Source of the DNA: Rhodobacterales bacterium
GTDB taxonomy: Bacteria > Pseudomonadota > Alphaproteobacteria > Rhodobacterales > Rhodobacteraceae
Assembly (NCBI GenBank): GCA_009993005.1
Contig: JAACUH010000075.1
Coordinates: 1 to 44,797, forward strand
DNA: 44,797 nt
Reading direction: 5' to 3'
A model generated the notes under the pieces. It searched no databases. It was not told the DNA's origin and saw nothing but the letters and a program-made list of their open reading frames with translations. The translations under genes were made by a program, and so were the position numbers. Every line of letters begins with the position of its first letter. The first letter of the stretch is position 1. This document shows, one piece after another, positions 10,552 through 20,839 of this stretch.

Positions 10552-11153
10552 AGCCCCTGCCCCGGTTTCACGTCCTTGAGCTCCATCGCCTTGGCCGGGT
10601 CGCGGAACATCTGCGCGAGCACGTCCTGCCGCTTGATGTCGATCCGGTGGCGCAGGGTGAGCACGATGGCGCCGATCATCGCGACCAGCAGGATCAGCCC
10701 CGCAAGCTGGAACAGCAGGAGATACTTGTCGTAAAGCAGCAGCCCCAGCGCAGCCGTGTTCTCAAGCTCGCCCGCAGGCGCCGCGATCCGCTCGGCCGCG
10801 CCATCGCTGAAGCCCCAGACACCGAAGGCCAGCGCAAGCTGCATCAGGATGATTACCCCGATCAGCAACGCCAGCGGCATGTATTTCGCCATCTCGGCCT
10901 TGAGCGCGGCAAAGTCGATGTCGAGCATCATCACGACAAAGAGGAACAGCACGGCCACCGCGCCGACATAGACGATGATGAGCAGCATCGCGACAAATTC
11001 GGCGCCCAGCAGCACGAACAGCCCCGCCGCAGAGAGGAAGGCCAGGATCAACCAGAGCACCGAATGCACCGGGTTGCGGCTGATGACCGTCATCAACCCG
11101 CCGATCAGCGTCGAGACCGCAAAGAGGTAGAAGGTGAAAATGGCTACCGTCAT
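10548..11153 (-). CDS. nuoJ: NADH-quinone oxidoreductase subunit J
   Basis: A 201-residue five-helix subunit of the complex I membrane arm. It starts [19 protein letters not shown] and contains the family block [20 protein letters not shown] with the pi-bulge helix involved in coupling. The frame is open further upstream, but the start at 11153 gives the ATGA overlap with the CMD-like gene and the normal N-terminus. Confidence 0.96.
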   Translation of the reverse strand: MTVAIFTFYLFAVSTLIGGLMTVISRNPVHSVLWLILAFLSAAGLFVLLGAEFVAMLLIIVYVGAVAVLFLFVVMMLDIDFAALKAEMAKYMPLALLIGVIILMQLALAFGVWGFSDGAAERIAAPAGELENTAALGLLLYDKYLLLFQLAGLILLVAMIGAIVLTLRHRIDIKRQDVLAQMFRDPAKAMELKDVKPGQGL

Positions 11154-11545
11154 GACTTGTCCTCTTCCATCGCCTCGGTCGCCAGCTCCATCGCCTTGGC
11201 CATCGCCGGCACACCGCCGAACATGCCCATCATGGCGATGGTCTCGGCTATTTCCTGTTTCGTCGACCCCGCCGCGAGCGCATGGCGCACGGTCAGCCGG
11301 ATCTGCGCCTCGCCCTGCGCGCCCAGCACGGTCAACCCCGCCAGCGTGAGCAAGAGCCGCGTCTTTGCATCGAGCCCCTCGGGGTTGAGCGTCTTGCCCA
11401 TGAAGGTCTCCATCACCTCCCGCGGCATCGTCGGCCACAGGTTCTCGAACCCCTTGGGTGTGAAGGATTCCAGCGCGGGATTGAGCGCCTTGGCCCAGTC
11501 CTGGCTCATCTTCATCATCTGGGCAAAGGGGCTGGGATCGGTCAT
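11150..11545 (-). CDS. Carboxymuconolactone decarboxylase-like protein in the nuo operon
   Basis: A 131-residue soluble all-helical protein resembling the carboxymuconolactone decarboxylase (CMD/AhpD-like) family: [14 protein letters not shown], then [19 protein letters not shown] and [11 protein letters not shown] match the helical repeat with the conserved histidine and G-x-P turn. The C-x-x-C pair of peroxidase-type AhpD is absent, so thiol peroxidase activity is not expected. Extra reading frames are known within the R. capsulatus nuo operon. It overlaps both neighbours by ATGA. Substrate and role are unknown. Confidence 0.8.
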   Translation of the reverse strand: MTDPSPFAQMMKMSQDWAKALNPALESFTPKGFENLWPTMPREVMETFMGKTLNPEGLDAKTRLLLTLAGLTVLGAQGEAQIRLTVRHALAAGSTKQEIAETIAMMGMFGGVPAMAKAMELATEAMEEDKS

Positions 11546-11982
11546 TCGGCCACCTTTACGCGGTCAAGGACGGCAGAAATCGCCGCGATCGTGGCCCTGT
11601 AGGGCGCGAATATGTCGGCGGGCGATCCAAGTTCGGACAACAGCCCCCGGTCGATCTCGGCCAGCATCGCGGCGGCAACCTTGCGGCCCTGATCGACCAG
11701 GTAAGTCTGGCCGCGCAGCCGGGCCAGCATCCCTTCATCCAGCCCCGCCAGCACGGCATCCCGGCCCGGCACATCACCGCCATGGGCCACCGCCAGCACG
11801 ATCAGCGCCGGGGCGTTGCGTTCCAGTTCCATGATGCCGTAATTGCCGTCCTCATGTTCCCGTAGCCCCGCCTGAAAGCACGCATCAACCACGCCGAACC
11901 CGAACCGGGCGACGTGATCCAGCATTTCGCGCCCGGCATGGCTCGCCATCGGGTCGGCGCTTTTGGGGCCAAGCGTCCTCAT
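11542..11982 (-). CDS. Soluble protein of unknown function between nuoI and nuoJ
   Basis: A 146-residue predicted cytoplasmic, largely helical protein without signal peptide or membrane segment. No family was recognised. Visible features are an N-terminal helix with [20 protein letters not shown], a central [20 protein letters not shown] and an acidic C-terminal half. It is linked by ATGA overlaps to nuoI upstream and the CMD-like gene downstream, so it is certainly expressed with complex I if the operon is transcribed. An assembly or accessory role is only a guess from location. Confidence 0.7.
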   Translation of the reverse strand: MRTLGPKSADPMASHAGREMLDHVARFGFGVVDACFQAGLREHEDGNYGIMELERNAPALIVLAVAHGGDVPGRDAVLAGLDEGMLARLRGQTYLVDQGRKVAAAMLAEIDRGLLSELGSPADIFAPYRATIAAISAVLDRVKVAE

Positions 11983-12473
11983 CTGTAGGGCGCGTCGGTT
12001 TCAAGGTTGCGGGCAATCTCGCCTTCCCAGCGGTCGCCATTGGCGAGCAGCCGGGCCTTGTCATAGTAAAGCTCTTCGCGCGTCTCGGTCGAAAACTCGA
12101 AATTCGGCCCCTCGACTATGGCATCGACCGGGCAGGCCTCCTGACAGAAGCCGCAATAGATGCATTTGGTCATGTCGATGTCATAGCGCGTGGTGCGGCG
12201 CGACCCGTCCTCGCGCGGTTCGGCGTCGATGGTGATGGCCTGCGCCGGGCAGATCGCCTCGCACAGCTTGCAGGCGATGCAGCGTTCCTCGCCATTGGGA
12301 TAGCGGCGCAGCGCGTGTTCACCCCGGAACCGGGGCGACAGCGGCCCCTTTTCATGCGGGTAATTCAGCGTGGCCTTGGGGGCAAAGAAATACTTCATCC
12401 CCAGCTTGAACCCCTGAAAGAAGTCCTGCAGCAGGAAATACTTGGCCGCGCGGGTGTAATCCATCTGTGTCAT
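11979..12473 (-). CDS. nuoI: NADH-quinone oxidoreductase subunit I
   Basis: A 164-residue 8Fe ferredoxin-like subunit that carries clusters N6a and N6b to NuoB. Two complete 4Fe-4S motifs are seen: C65-x2-C68-x2-C71-x3-C75P and C104-x2-C107-x2-C110-x3-C114P. The N-terminal amphipathic helix ([13 protein letters not shown]) is typical. It starts 2 bases after the nuoH stop and overlaps the next gene by ATGA. Confidence 0.97.
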   Translation of the reverse strand: MTQMDYTRAAKYFLLQDFFQGFKLGMKYFFAPKATLNYPHEKGPLSPRFRGEHALRRYPNGEERCIACKLCEAICPAQAITIDAEPREDGSRRTTRYDIDMTKCIYCGFCQEACPVDAIVEGPNFEFSTETREELYYDKARLLANGDRWEGEIARNLETDAPYR

Positions 12474-12475
12474 GC

Positions 12476-13519
12476 TCAGACCCCCATGGTCCAGCGCGCC
12501 CAGGCGCCGCCGAACAGCTCGAACTTGGCCAGAAACGCCACGATCACCACCCAGGCCAGCGACATCGGCAGGAACACTTTCCAGCCCAGCCGCATGAGCT
12601 GGTCATAGCGGTAGCGCGGCGTGATCGCCTTCACCATCGCGAAGATGAAGAACACAAACCCCATCTTGAGCACCATCCACAGCACCCCGTCGGGCAGGCC
12701 CGGAATGGGCGAGAGCCAGCCGCCGAAGAACAACAGCGACACCAGGGCGCACATCAGCACCACCGCCATCAGCTCGCCGATCATGAACAAGAGGAAGGGT
12801 GTGGAGGAATATTCGACCTGATAGCCCGCGACCAGCTCTGATTCCGCCTCGGGCAGATCGAACGGCGGACGGTTGGTTTCGGCCAGCGCCGAGATGAAGA
12901 ACAGGAACAGCATCGGGAAATGCGGCAGCCAATACCAGGAAAAGATCCCGTAGGCGCCATCCTGCGCGCGCACGATGTCGCTGAGGTTCATCGAGCCGGT
13001 CGAGATGATGACACCGATGATGATCAGGCCGATGGAGACCTCGTAAGAGATCATCTGCGCAGCCGAGCGCAGCGATCCCAGGAACGGATATTTGGAGTTC
13101 GACGCCCAGCCGCCCATGATCACGCCATAGACCTCGAGCGAGGAGACCGCGAAAACATAAAGGATGGCCACGTTGATATCCGACAGCACCCAGCCCTCAT
13201 TAAAGGGGATCACCGCCCAGGCGATCACGGCGAGCACAAAGGAAATCATCGGCGCGAGGAAGAACACGCTGCGGTCGGCCCCGGCGGGCACGACGATTTC
13301 CTTGACGATGTATTTCAGGAAATCGGCAAAGGATTGCAGCAGGCCAAAGGCGCCCACCATGTTTGGCCCACGGCGCATCTGCACCGCCGCCCAGATCTTG
13401 CGGTCGGCATACATCAGAAAGGCCAGCGCGACCAGGAGCGGCACCAGCACCAGAAGGCATTGGCCAAGCACGAGCAGGACAATCCCGAGGTTGGTATCGG
13501 TAAAGAATGAACCCATCAT
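12476..13519 (-). CDS. nuoH: NADH-quinone oxidoreductase subunit H
   Basis: A 347-residue subunit forming much of the quinone chamber, with eight helices. Family blocks are [20 protein letters not shown] and the acidic loop [20 protein letters not shown]. Two ATGs are adjacent; the second (13516) has the better spacing to the GAGGGG Shine-Dalgarno sequence, so the first methionine may not be used. Confidence 0.97.
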   Translation of the reverse strand: MMGSFFTDTNLGIVLLVLGQCLLVLVPLLVALAFLMYADRKIWAAVQMRRGPNMVGAFGLLQSFADFLKYIVKEIVVPAGADRSVFFLAPMISFVLAVIAWAVIPFNEGWVLSDINVAILYVFAVSSLEVYGVIMGGWASNSKYPFLGSLRSAAQMISYEVSIGLIIIGVIISTGSMNLSDIVRAQDGAYGIFSWYWLPHFPMLFLFFISALAETNRPPFDLPEAESELVAGYQVEYSSTPFLLFMIGELMAVVLMCALVSLLFFGGWLSPIPGLPDGVLWMVLKMGFVFFIFAMVKAITPRYRYDQLMRLGWKVFLPMSLAWVVIVAFLAKFELFGGAWARWTMGV

Positions 13520-13526
13520 TGTCCCC

Positions 13527-13904
13527 TCAGACCGTTGGGATGCCGGATGCGCCGCAATCGGCCACCGTCACCTCGGCGTCTATTGTTCTGGTTCCGCGCG
13601 GGATGGCCGGCGAGATGGTGTAAACAGCATCCGCGCGCGATATTCCAGCCCGTTCATCGACCGTCGTGCGCACATGGCGCGCAAAATAATAGCCCCGGAT
13701 CAGGGCATATTGCGCTGCGGCGCATTCCGCGTATTTCTCGACCGCGCGCGGGTCATCCGCGCCCTGCATCGCGACGCGGAACCGCACCAGATCCCCGTCG
13801 AGCAGGCTCGTCTCGATGCCAAGATAGCGCGGCGCGCTGTCCACCGACACCGGCGCACAGCCCGCGATCGGCAAGGCCGTCACCGCAAGGGCTGCGGCGC
13901 GCAT
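13527..13904 (-). CDS. Small lipoprotein between nuoG and nuoH
   Basis: A 125-residue protein of unknown family, start chosen at 13904 because it gives a lipoprotein signal: [15 protein letters not shown] with the lipobox IAGC and acylated C16. The rest has a helix with [20 protein letters not shown] and a beta-like C-terminal half ending [12 protein letters not shown]. It begins 4 bases after the nuoG stop and ends 7 bases before nuoH, so it is part of the operon. Periplasm-facing membrane attachment is inferred from the lipobox. Confidence 0.75.
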   Translation of the reverse strand: MRAAALAVTALPIAGCAPVSVDSAPRYLGIETSLLDGDLVRFRVAMQGADDPRAVEKYAECAAAQYALIRGYYFARHVRTTVDERAGISRADAVYTISPAIPRGTRTIDAEVTVADCGASGIPTV

Positions 13905-13908
13905 GGCG

Positions 13909-15930
13909 CTACTCCGCCGCAAGCCGGGACCGGCCCCGCGCCTGGGCATTGGCAGAAAGTTCCGCCATCAGCGCCGAGGCGCGCGCGATCGGGTTGGTGA
14001 GGTAGAAGTCGCGGACCCCATAGCGGAAGTCGGCCTGGCCCAGGGCACCCAGCGGCAACGCAGGGCCGGTATTGTCGGCCACCTCGTCGATCTCGCCCAG
14101 ATGCGGATGCGCGGCCACCAGCGCCTGGCGCAACTGAACCAGCGAGGCGTAAGGCAGCGGCGCGCCCAACTCGCCCGAGAGCGCGCGCAGGATCGCCCAG
14201 TTTTCCTTGGCCTCGCCCGGCGCGAAACCGGCGCGCATGGCAAGCTGCGGGCGGCCTTCGGTATTGACGAACAGGCCGTTTTCCTCGGTCCAGGCGGCGG
14301 CGGGCAGGATGATGTCGGCGCGGTGCGCGCCCCGGTCGCCATGGCTGCCCTGATAGATCACGAAAGCGCCCGGCGCGATCTCGACCTCGTCGGCGCCGAG
14401 GTTATAGACCACCTCTGCCCCCGCGAGCGCGGCCGCAAGCCCGCCTTCGGTGACGGCCCCCACATCCATCGCGCCCACGCGGCTCGCGGCGGTGTGCAGC
14501 ACCAGAAGGCCGGAGTTGCTGTTCTCGGCAATCGCCATCGCATGCGCCAGCACGGCCTCGCCATCGGCCTCGGTCAGCGCGCCCTGCCCCACGATCACCA
14601 GCGTCGGCTTGGCCTGCGTCTCTTCGCTGACGGTGATCCCCGCCACCATCGCCAGCGCGGCGCGGTCGGTGCCCACATGCGTCACGTCATAGGTGAGGTC
14701 GGCCGCGGGCCCGATCAGCCCCACGGTCGCACCGCGCAGCCAGGCCTTGCGGATGCGCGCGTTGAGCACCGGCGCCTCGTTGCGCGGGTTGGTCCCGATG
14801 AGCTGGATCATCGTGGCACTGTCGATATCCTCGATCCGCGCGGTGCCGACATAGGCGGCGCGGTTGCCGATCGGCAGTTTCGCGCCATCGGTGCGGCATT
14901 CCACATGCCCGCCCTGCCCCTCGATCAACTGCTTGAGCGCAAAGGCCGCCTCGACCGGCACCAGATCGCCCACCAGCCCCGCGACCTTGCGCCCCTTTAT
15001 CGCCACGGCGGCGGCGGCCAGCGCCTCACCCCAGGAGGCGCGGCACAGCTTGCCGTTTTCGCGGATATAGGGCGTGTCGAGCCGCTGGCGGCGCAGCCCG
15101 TCCCAGACAAAGCGCGACTTGTCGGAAATCCATTCCTCGTTCACGCCGTCATGATTGCGCGGCAGGATGCGCATGACTTCGCGCCCCTTGGTGTCCACGC
15201 GGATGTTCGACCCCAGCGCATCCATCACGTCGATGCTCTCGGTCTTGGTCAGCTCCCAGGGCCGGGCGGTAAAGGCATAGGGCTTGCTCACCAGCGCGCC
15301 CACCGGGCACAGGTCGATGATATTGCCCTGCATGTTGCTGTCGAGCGTCTGGTTCAGATAGGACGTGATCTCGCTGTCCTCGCCCCGCCCGGTCTGGCCC
15401 ATCTGGGTGATGCCCGCGACCTCGGTCGTGAAACGCACGCAGCGCGTGCAGGAGATGCAGCGCGTCATGTGGGTTTCGACGAGCGGGCCAAGGTTGAGGT
15501 CCTCTGCCGCGCGCTTGGGCTCGCGGTAACGGCTGAAATCGACGCCATAGGCCATCGCCTGATCCTGCAGGTCGCATTCGCCGCCCTGATCGCAGATCGG
15601 GCAGTCGAGCGGATGGTTGATCAGCAGGAACTCCATCACGCCCTCGCGGGCCTTCTTGACCATCGGCGTGTTGGTATAGACCTCGGGCGGGGCGCCTTCG
15701 GGGCCGGGGCGCAGATCCTTGACCTGCATCGCGCAGGAGGCCGAGGGCTTGGGCGGGCCGCCCTTGACCTCGACCAGGCACATCCGGCAGTTGCCCGCGA
15801 TGGTCAGCCGTTCGTGGTAGCAGAAACGCGGCACCTCGATGCCCGCAACCTCGCAGGCCTGGATGAGCGTCATGGCCGCGGGGACTTCGACAACCTTTCC
15901 GTCAATGCTGACCTTGCGCAAATCCGACAT
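13909..15930 (-). CDS. nuoG: NADH-quinone oxidoreductase subunit G
   Basis: The 673-residue large iron-sulfur subunit. Ligands in order: 2Fe-2S N1b C37, C48, C51, C66; His-ligated 4Fe-4S N5 H106, C110, C113, C119; 4Fe-4S N4 C158, C161, C164, C208. A molybdopterin-oxidoreductase-like domain without cofactor follows. The start [12 protein letters not shown] at 15930 matches the family; the frame is open upstream without relatives. There is no sign of the extra N7 cluster of E. coli-type NuoG. Length is normal for alphaproteobacteria. Confidence 0.97.
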   Translation of the reverse strand: MSDLRKVSIDGKVVEVPAAMTLIQACEVAGIEVPRFCYHERLTIAGNCRMCLVEVKGGPPKPSASCAMQVKDLRPGPEGAPPEVYTNTPMVKKAREGVMEFLLINHPLDCPICDQGGECDLQDQAMAYGVDFSRYREPKRAAEDLNLGPLVETHMTRCISCTRCVRFTTEVAGITQMGQTGRGEDSEITSYLNQTLDSNMQGNIIDLCPVGALVSKPYAFTARPWELTKTESIDVMDALGSNIRVDTKGREVMRILPRNHDGVNEEWISDKSRFVWDGLRRQRLDTPYIRENGKLCRASWGEALAAAAVAIKGRKVAGLVGDLVPVEAAFALKQLIEGQGGHVECRTDGAKLPIGNRAAYVGTARIEDIDSATMIQLIGTNPRNEAPVLNARIRKAWLRGATVGLIGPAADLTYDVTHVGTDRAALAMVAGITVSEETQAKPTLVIVGQGALTEADGEAVLAHAMAIAENSNSGLLVLHTAASRVGAMDVGAVTEGGLAAALAGAEVVYNLGADEVEIAPGAFVIYQGSHGDRGAHRADIILPAAAWTEENGLFVNTEGRPQLAMRAGFAPGEAKENWAILRALSGELGAPLPYASLVQLRQALVAAHPHLGEIDEVADNTGPALPLGALGQADFRYGVRDFYLTNPIARASALMAELSANAQARGRSRLAAE

Positions 15931-16076
15931 GTCGATCACCCCTCTGGCCGCTCGGGCAAGCCGCGGGGACCATGCCCCAGGGCCGCCATTGTGCGCGCGT
16001 TCTAGCGCGGCTTGGCGGGTGATGCCAGTCGGATCATGGCGGCCGGCCCGGAAAAATGCCGCAGGGCAGCGCGGAG

Positions 16077-16487
16077 CTAGCGCAGCAGTTGGCCGATCTG
16101 GCTGCCGGCCGCGATCTCGGCCCGGCCCAGGGCGCAATAGGTCTCGGGTTCGCCCGCGACAGCGCCCATCGCCGCCAGCCTCTCGCGCGCGATGGCCTCG
16201 AGCCGGCGTTTCTCGGCCCGGTCGCCGACATAGGCCTCGATCTCGGCATCGCTGTAGCCAAGGCTCTGCGCATGGGTCTTGAGGCTGTTGAGGAAGGCAT
16301 AGCCGCGCAGCATGCGTGCGTCGATCGGGCCGCATTTGTCGCCGATCTCATAGGCGATCCCGGCGGTGATGATCCCCTCGCGGACAAGCTCTACCTCGGC
16401 CAGCGGCGGGCGGGCGGCGGTGATGCCGGCGATCAGCGCCATGCCTGCGATCAGGCCGATCATCTTGAGCATCGGTTTCAGTGTCAT
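16077..16487 (-). CDS. DUF5333-like exported protein
   Basis: A 136-residue protein that I recognise as DUF5333-like, a family found beside nuo genes in Rhodobacteraceae. The start at 16487 has GAGGA eight bases upstream. An N-terminal hydrophobic segment ([17 protein letters not shown]) is a signal peptide or anchor. The body is helical with [33 protein letters not shown] and [20 protein letters not shown]; two cysteines (DKCGP and ETYC) could form a disulfide. It ends 146 bases before nuoG. Function unknown. Confidence 0.75.
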   Translation of the reverse strand: MTLKPMLKMIGLIAGMALIAGITAARPPLAEVELVREGIITAGIAYEIGDKCGPIDARMLRGYAFLNSLKTHAQSLGYSDAEIEAYVGDRAEKRRLEAIARERLAAMGAVAGEPETYCALGRAEIAAGSQIGQLLR

Positions 16488-16600
16488 TGCATCATCCTCA
16501 TGTTGTGCCGCGTCTTTTCGACCGCTCCGGGCGGTCTGCACGGCTTGTCGTTGAGGAAGAAATCGTGCAGCGCACGGCGTTATTCAATATCAGGCCCGCG

Positions 16601-17110
16601 TCATGGGATGGCGTCGGCGGAAAGACGCGCCCCCTGTGCCGCCCCGCAGGCATGCGCCCGATAGAGCCGCGCCTGGGGCAGATGCGCCCAGCCGAAAGCG
16701 TGGTCACTGTCACCATGGGCGCGCAGATGGTCGAGCCGCGCCAGCCCTTCGTCGAGCGTGGGGCGAAGGCCGTCCGGCACCCACCACATGACGAAATGCA
16801 TCGCGCCCAGCACCTCGAACCACTCCTGCCGGCGGGCGTAGAACTGCCGGTGCACGGTGGCCCAGACAAAGGCTTCGAGCGTCTCGACACTCTCCCAGAC
16901 GCTGAGGTTCGACACGCATTGCGGGTCGCCGCCGATCTTGGCGTCGGTATTGCCGGTGCCGGGCTCGCCCGACCCCTCCATCATCCAGACAAAGCCGGGC
17001 ATCCGCCTGCCCAGCCCGTTGACACGGTCGAGCGCGGCCATGAATTCGGCCACGCGCGGGTCGTGCGTGGGGGCGATCAGGCGCCCGATGTTGAGCTCTG
17101 CCAGTTGCAT
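16601..17110 (-). CDS. DUF3291 family protein
   Basis: A 169-residue soluble protein matching the DUF3291 pattern: MQLAELNIGRLIAPTHDPRV, then FMAALDRVNGLG, PGFVWMMEGSGEP, SVWESVETLEAFVW and an aromatic-rich GAMHFVMWWVP. The fold is related to dimeric alpha+beta barrels similar to antibiotic-biosynthesis monooxygenases; no catalytic function is established. It follows the small membrane-protein gene by 3 bases. The last 25 residues are Ala-rich and unlike the family. Confidence 0.8.
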   Translation of the reverse strand: MQLAELNIGRLIAPTHDPRVAEFMAALDRVNGLGRRMPGFVWMMEGSGEPGTGNTDAKIGGDPQCVSNLSVWESVETLEAFVWATVHRQFYARRQEWFEVLGAMHFVMWWVPDGLRPTLDEGLARLDHLRAHGDSDHAFGWAHLPQARLYRAHACGAAQGARLSADAIP

Positions 17111-17113
17111 GCG

Positions 17114-17347
17114 CTACCTGCGCCTGTCGCGCGAGGGCGCGACGCCATTGCGCGCCTTGCGCCCGAAGGCCGCGCCAAGGATCAGCCCCACTGCCGCCAG
17201 CAGCGCGACAAAGACATAGGCCCAGAGCGGCGCAAGCCCGCCGCGCACCGCAACATGCGTAAACCACGCGGGCACGCCGCAGATGGTGAGCGCGGCCGCG
17301 GCGGCAGCCGCGCTTTTCGCGCCGTCCCAGAGGTGGATCAGCGCCAT
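17114..17347 (-). CDS. Small two-helix membrane protein
   Basis: A 77-residue protein with two predicted membrane helices (about 9-32 and 40-60) and a basic C-terminus (FGRKARNGVAPSRDRRR) that should lie in the cytoplasm. No family recognised. It lies between nuoF (73 bases away) and the DUF3291 gene (3 bases away), in operon direction. Its Ala-rich composition means the coding call rests mainly on position and the positive-inside pattern. Confidence 0.6.
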   Translation of the reverse strand: MALIHLWDGAKSAAAAAAALTICGVPAWFTHVAVRGGLAPLWAYVFVALLAAVGLILGAAFGRKARNGVAPSRDRRR

Positions 17348-17420
17348 GTCCCTACCTCATCCAAAGCGCGGGTCTGCGTTGCGGCAGGCACTTTGCGCTG
17401 CGTCAGGCCGATGGCGCGGA

Positions 17421-18704
17421 TCACTCTGCCGCGATCGGCGCACGCTTGTGGCGGATGCGGTCCTCGATCTCGTCGCGGAAGTTGCGAATCAGGCCCTGGA
17501 TCGGCCAGGCGGCGGCGTCACCCAATGCGCAGATGGTGTGGCCCTCGACCTGCTTGGTCACGTCGAGCAGCATGTCGATCTCCTCGACCGCCGCATCGCC
17601 GGTCACCAGCCGCTCCATCACCCGCATCATCCAGCCGGTGCCCTCGCGGCAGGGCGTGCACTGGCCGCAGCTTTCGTGCTTGTAGAACTTCGACAGCCGC
17701 CAGATGGCTTTGACCATGTCGGTGGACTGGTCCATCACGATCACGGCCGCGGTGCCCAGACCTGAGCGTTTCTCGCGCAGCCAGTCGAAATCCATGATCG
17801 CGTCCTCCATCTGCTCGGCCCGCAGGCAGGGCACCGACGATCCGCCCGGGATCACCGCCTTGAGGTTCTTCCAGCCGCCGCGGATGCCGCCGCAGTGCTT
17901 GTCGATCAACTCCTTGAACGGGATCGACATTTCTTCTTCGACCACGCAGGGGTTGTTGACGTGGCCGGAGATGGCGAACAGTTTGGTCCCGGCATTGTTG
18001 GGCCGGCCAAAGCCCGCGAACCATTCGCCGCCGCGCCGCAGGATCGTCGGCACCACGGCGATGGATTCGACGTTGTTCACCGTCGTCGGGCAGCCATAAA
18101 GGCCCGCGCCCGCCGGGAACGGCGGCTTCATCCGCGGCATCCCCTTCTTGCCCTCGAGGCTTTCGAGCAGCGCGGTCTCTTCGCCGCAGATATAGGCGCC
18201 CGCGCCGTGATGCAGATAGAGGTCAAAGTCATAGCCCGACCCGCAGGCGTTGCGGCCGATCAGACCGGCCTCATAGGCCTCGTCGATGGCGCGTTGCAGC
18301 GCCTCTTTCTCGCGGATGTATTCGCCGCGGATGTAGATGTAGCAGGCATGGGCGTTCATCGCGAAGGACGCGATCAGGCAGCCCTCGACCAGCGTGTGCG
18401 GGTCGTGGCGCATGATCTCGCGGTCCTTGCAGGTGCCGGGCTCGCTCTCGTCGGCATTGACCACCAGATAGGCGGGGCGGCCGTCGCTTTCCTTGGGCAT
18501 GAAGGACCATTTGAGCCCGGTGGGAAACCCCGCGCCGCCGCGCCCGCGCAGGCCAGAGGCCTTCATCTCGGTCACGATCCAGTCGCGCCCCTTGGTCAGG
18601 ATATCCTTGGTCCCGTCCCAATGGCCGCGCGCCATCGCGCCCTTGAGGCTGCGGTCATGCATCCCGTAGAGGTTGGTGAAAATCCGGTCCTGGTCCTTGA
18701 GCAT
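17421..18704 (-). CDS. nuoF: NADH-quinone oxidoreductase subunit F
   Basis: The 427-residue NADH-binding subunit with FMN and cluster N3. The NADH/FMN glycine loop [15 protein letters not shown] begins at residue 54, followed by [16 protein letters not shown] and [19 protein letters not shown]. The N3 ligands are C346, C349, C352 and C392 ([15 protein letters not shown] and [12 protein letters not shown]). Length and motifs are normal. Confidence 0.98.
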   Translation of the reverse strand: MLKDQDRIFTNLYGMHDRSLKGAMARGHWDGTKDILTKGRDWIVTEMKASGLRGRGGAGFPTGLKWSFMPKESDGRPAYLVVNADESEPGTCKDREIMRHDPHTLVEGCLIASFAMNAHACYIYIRGEYIREKEALQRAIDEAYEAGLIGRNACGSGYDFDLYLHHGAGAYICGEETALLESLEGKKGMPRMKPPFPAGAGLYGCPTTVNNVESIAVVPTILRRGGEWFAGFGRPNNAGTKLFAISGHVNNPCVVEEEMSIPFKELIDKHCGGIRGGWKNLKAVIPGGSSVPCLRAEQMEDAIMDFDWLREKRSGLGTAAVIVMDQSTDMVKAIWRLSKFYKHESCGQCTPCREGTGWMMRVMERLVTGDAAVEEIDMLLDVTKQVEGHTICALGDAAAWPIQGLIRNFRDEIEDRIRHKRAPIAAE

Positions 18705-18707
18705 CGC

Positions 18708-18932
18708 TTACCTCTTGGTGTTCTGGCGCATCCGCCAGACCTGATATGTCATCCAAAGCGCCAGGCCGAAACCCGCCAGCGCGAACAGTTCGAGCAATGC
18801 CATCATGCGGTTGGACAGGCCCAGCCTGTCCTCTGCCAGATGCACCGCGATCCAGAACAGGGCGGTTCCCGCCATCACCAGCGCGGCGCGTCGGCCTGCG
18901 CGGGCCATGGCGGTGTCCTGCTCTGTCGTCAT
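18708..18932 (-). CDS. DUF5337-like small membrane protein
   Basis: A 74-residue protein with two membrane helices and a charged N-terminus (MTTEQDTAMARAGRRAALVM). It looks like DUF5337, a family I associate with nuo loci of Rhodobacteraceae. The second helix ends in TYQVWRMRQNTKR. It is 3 bases before nuoF and 12 after the HhH protein, so it is co-transcribed. Function unknown. Confidence 0.7.
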   Translation of the reverse strand: MTTEQDTAMARAGRRAALVMAGTALFWIAVHLAEDRLGLSNRMMALLELFALAGFGLALWMTYQVWRMRQNTKR

Positions 18933-18944
18933 GCTCCCCGACGC

Positions 18945-19601
18945 CTAATAGACGTCGCCCTCCTCGACCTTGCGCGAAAACGCGGTCTCGCCCCCGGCGG
19001 CAAGCACCTTGGCCTGATCGACCCAGTTGTCGCGGCTCGCGCGGCCCTTGAACCCTTCGAGATTGTCATCGACCCAGGCGAGTTCACGGGCGCGCCAGCC
19101 CGCGATCTGGTCGAAATGGTAGATGCCCATGCCATGCAGCATCCCCTCGAGCTTGGGCCCCACGCCCTTGATCTGCTTGAGGTCATCGGCCTTGCCACCG
19201 CGCGGCGCGGCCAGCATCGCGGGCTTGCCATCGGCGGCGACCGGGCTGTCATCGACAGGGGCCGGGGCGGCCTCTGGCGCCACCGTTTCAACGGGTGCTG
19301 CGACGGGTTCTGCGACGGGTTCTGCGACGGGCGCTGGCATCGCCACTTCGGCAACGGGCACAGGTTGGGGCGCGATCTGCGCGGCGGCCGGGCGGCTGGC
19401 ATGCAGCGGCGTCAATGGCGCGGTAAAGATCAAGCCGGTAAGCCCGCCGACGACGACCGCCAGCACGACACCGACAAAGGCCGATGCCGACCATCCGAGA
19501 TCACCCAGAACAAAGACCATCACCGCCGCGAGGAGGCCTGCAATCGCCCCCATGGCCCAGCAACTCAACGTCGCGCTCAGATTTCCTGTTGCATCATGCA
19601 T
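18945..19601 (-). CDS. Membrane protein with helix-hairpin-helix domain like the NuoE tail
   Basis: A 218-residue protein. The start at 19601 has GGAG eight bases upstream; an ATG at 19616 has none. Two membrane helices (about 16-62) are followed by an Ala/Pro/Val/Glu-rich linker with a 12-bp DNA repeat, then from about residue 127 a domain reading [20 protein letters not shown] and YHFDQIAGW, typical of helix-hairpin-helix motifs. The same domain, colinear and by eye well over half identical, ends NuoE. HhH motifs usually contact DNA backbone, but a membrane protein beside complex I suggests a protein-binding use. Function unknown. Confidence 0.8.
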   Translation of the reverse strand: MHDATGNLSATLSCWAMGAIAGLLAAVMVFVLGDLGWSASAFVGVVLAVVVGGLTGLIFTAPLTPLHASRPAAAQIAPQPVPVAEVAMPAPVAEPVAEPVAAPVETVAPEAAPAPVDDSPVAADGKPAMLAAPRGGKADDLKQIKGVGPKLEGMLHGMGIYHFDQIAGWRARELAWVDDNLEGFKGRASRDNWVDQAKVLAAGGETAFSRKVEEGDVY

Positions 19602-19725
19602 GTGGCACACTCCCATAGCTCACAACCATTGCGCGGAAGGCGCATGCGCGCCGCCGCTGCAAAAGGAGATATAGCAAACTTTCCCTTCGGCTCCTACAGC
19701 CGTGTGAGGGCGGGAGGCGCACCGG

Positions 19726-20838
19726 TCAGCCCGCCATCAGGGTCCGGGCCTGACCGACCCAGTCATCGCGTTCGATCCGGCCCTTGAAGCTGATGCGCGC
19801 ATCGACCCAGGCGATTTCGGCCGGGCCCCAGGCGGCGATCTGGTCGAAATGCCAGAACCCCAGGCTGTTCAGCACGCCTTCGAGCTTGGGCCCGACGCCG
19901 GAGATCCGCTTGAGGTCATCCGCCCCGGACCCGCGCGGCGCTGTGAGCAGTTCCGGCGCCATTTCGGCGACGGGCGCAGGGGGCGCCGCGGGCGCAGGGG
20001 GCGCCGCGGGCGCAGGGGGCGCGGCTGGCGCAGGCTCCGCGGCGGGCGCGACCTCGGCTTTGCGGGCCGGTTTGGCGGCGGTTTTCGACGCGGGACGGGC
20101 GGGCGCCTCCGTCACGGCCGCGCCGGCCCCTTTGCCCTGCCAGGGCGCGGACAGCGGCACTTCGGTCCCGTCGATCCGCCTGAGCGTGTCGCCGATATCG
20201 ACGGCAAGCTGCGCACTTGCATTGTATTGCGTGCGCCCGCTCTCATGCGCAAAGAGGCTCGTCAGCCCCTTGAGCGGCTCGGCCGCATAGCGCCCGTTCT
20301 GCGGGCCGGGCACCGGCACGCGCCCCGCCGCCATCTCGTCGAGCAGCCATTCGAGCCGCTCGGCCGTCAGATCCTCATAGTAATCCTTGCCGATCTGGGC
20401 CATCGGCGCATTGGTGCAAGAGCCCAGACATTCGACCTCTTCCCAGGAAAACCTGCCGTCAGCCGAGGGCGTATGGGCATGGGCCCCGATCCGCCGCTTG
20501 CAGACCTCGACCAGGTCCTCGGCGCCGCAAAGCATGCAGGACAGCGTGCCACAAATCTGGATATGTGCCACGGTTCCAACGGGTTGAAGCTGGAACATGA
20601 AGTAGAACGTCGCCACTTCGAGGGCGCGCATATAGGCCAGCCCCAGCATCTCTGCGACGTGCTCGATGGCGGGGCGGGTCAGCCAGCCTTCCTGTTCCTG
20701 CGCGCGCCACAAAAGCGGGATGATCGCGCTGGCCTGCCGACCGGCGGGATATTTGGTGATCTGCGCCTCGGCCCAGGCCTGATTGGCTTGGGTAAAGGCA
20801 AAGCTTTCGGGTTGGGTATGGTGCAGGCGTCGCAGCAT
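19726..20838 (-). CDS. nuoE: NADH-quinone oxidoreductase subunit E with C-terminal HhH extension
   Basis: A 370-residue NuoE, about twice the usual length. The first ~190 residues are the thioredoxin-like 2Fe-2S (N1a) subunit with C-G-T-L-S-C ([14 protein letters not shown]) and [10 protein letters not shown] supplying the ligands. A linker of Ala/Pro repeats follows, encoded by an 18-bp repeat, then an HhH domain at residues 295-370 ([20 protein letters not shown]). Extended NuoE proteins are known in Rhodobacteraceae. The start at 20838 lies one base after the preceding stop, with AGGGGA upstream; the open frame to 20862 adds MSQGTANN. Confidence 0.95.
   Translation of the reverse strand: MLRRLHHTQPESFAFTQANQAWAEAQITKYPAGRQASAIIPLLWRAQEQEGWLTRPAIEHVAEMLGLAYMRALEVATFYFMFQLQPVGTVAHIQICGTLSCMLCGAEDLVEVCKRRIGAHAHTPSADGRFSWEEVECLGSCTNAPMAQIGKDYYEDLTAERLEWLLDEMAAGRVPVPGPQNGRYAAEPLKGLTSLFAHESGRTQYNASAQLAVDIGDTLRRIDGTEVPLSAPWQGKGAGAAVTEAPARPASKTAAKPARKAEVAPAAEPAPAAPPAPAAPPAPAAPPAPVAEMAPELLTAPRGSGADDLKRISGVGPKLEGVLNSLGFWHFDQIAAWGPAEIAWVDARISFKGRIERDDWVGQARTLMAG
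19973..20026. repeat. 18-bp tandem repeat in the nuoE linker
   Basis: Three consecutive copies of an 18-base unit (GGCGCAGGGGGCGCCGCG, the third with two changes) at 19973-19990, 19991-20008 and 20009-20026. On the coding strand they give repeated PAAPPA. The number of copies could vary between strains without breaking the frame. Confidence 0.8.
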
Positions 20839-20839
20839 G

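Noticed and set aside
13903-16005. A 700-codon plus-strand frame opposite nuoG
   Set aside because: Shadow of nuoG, whose iron-sulfur ligands are all in place on the minus strand.
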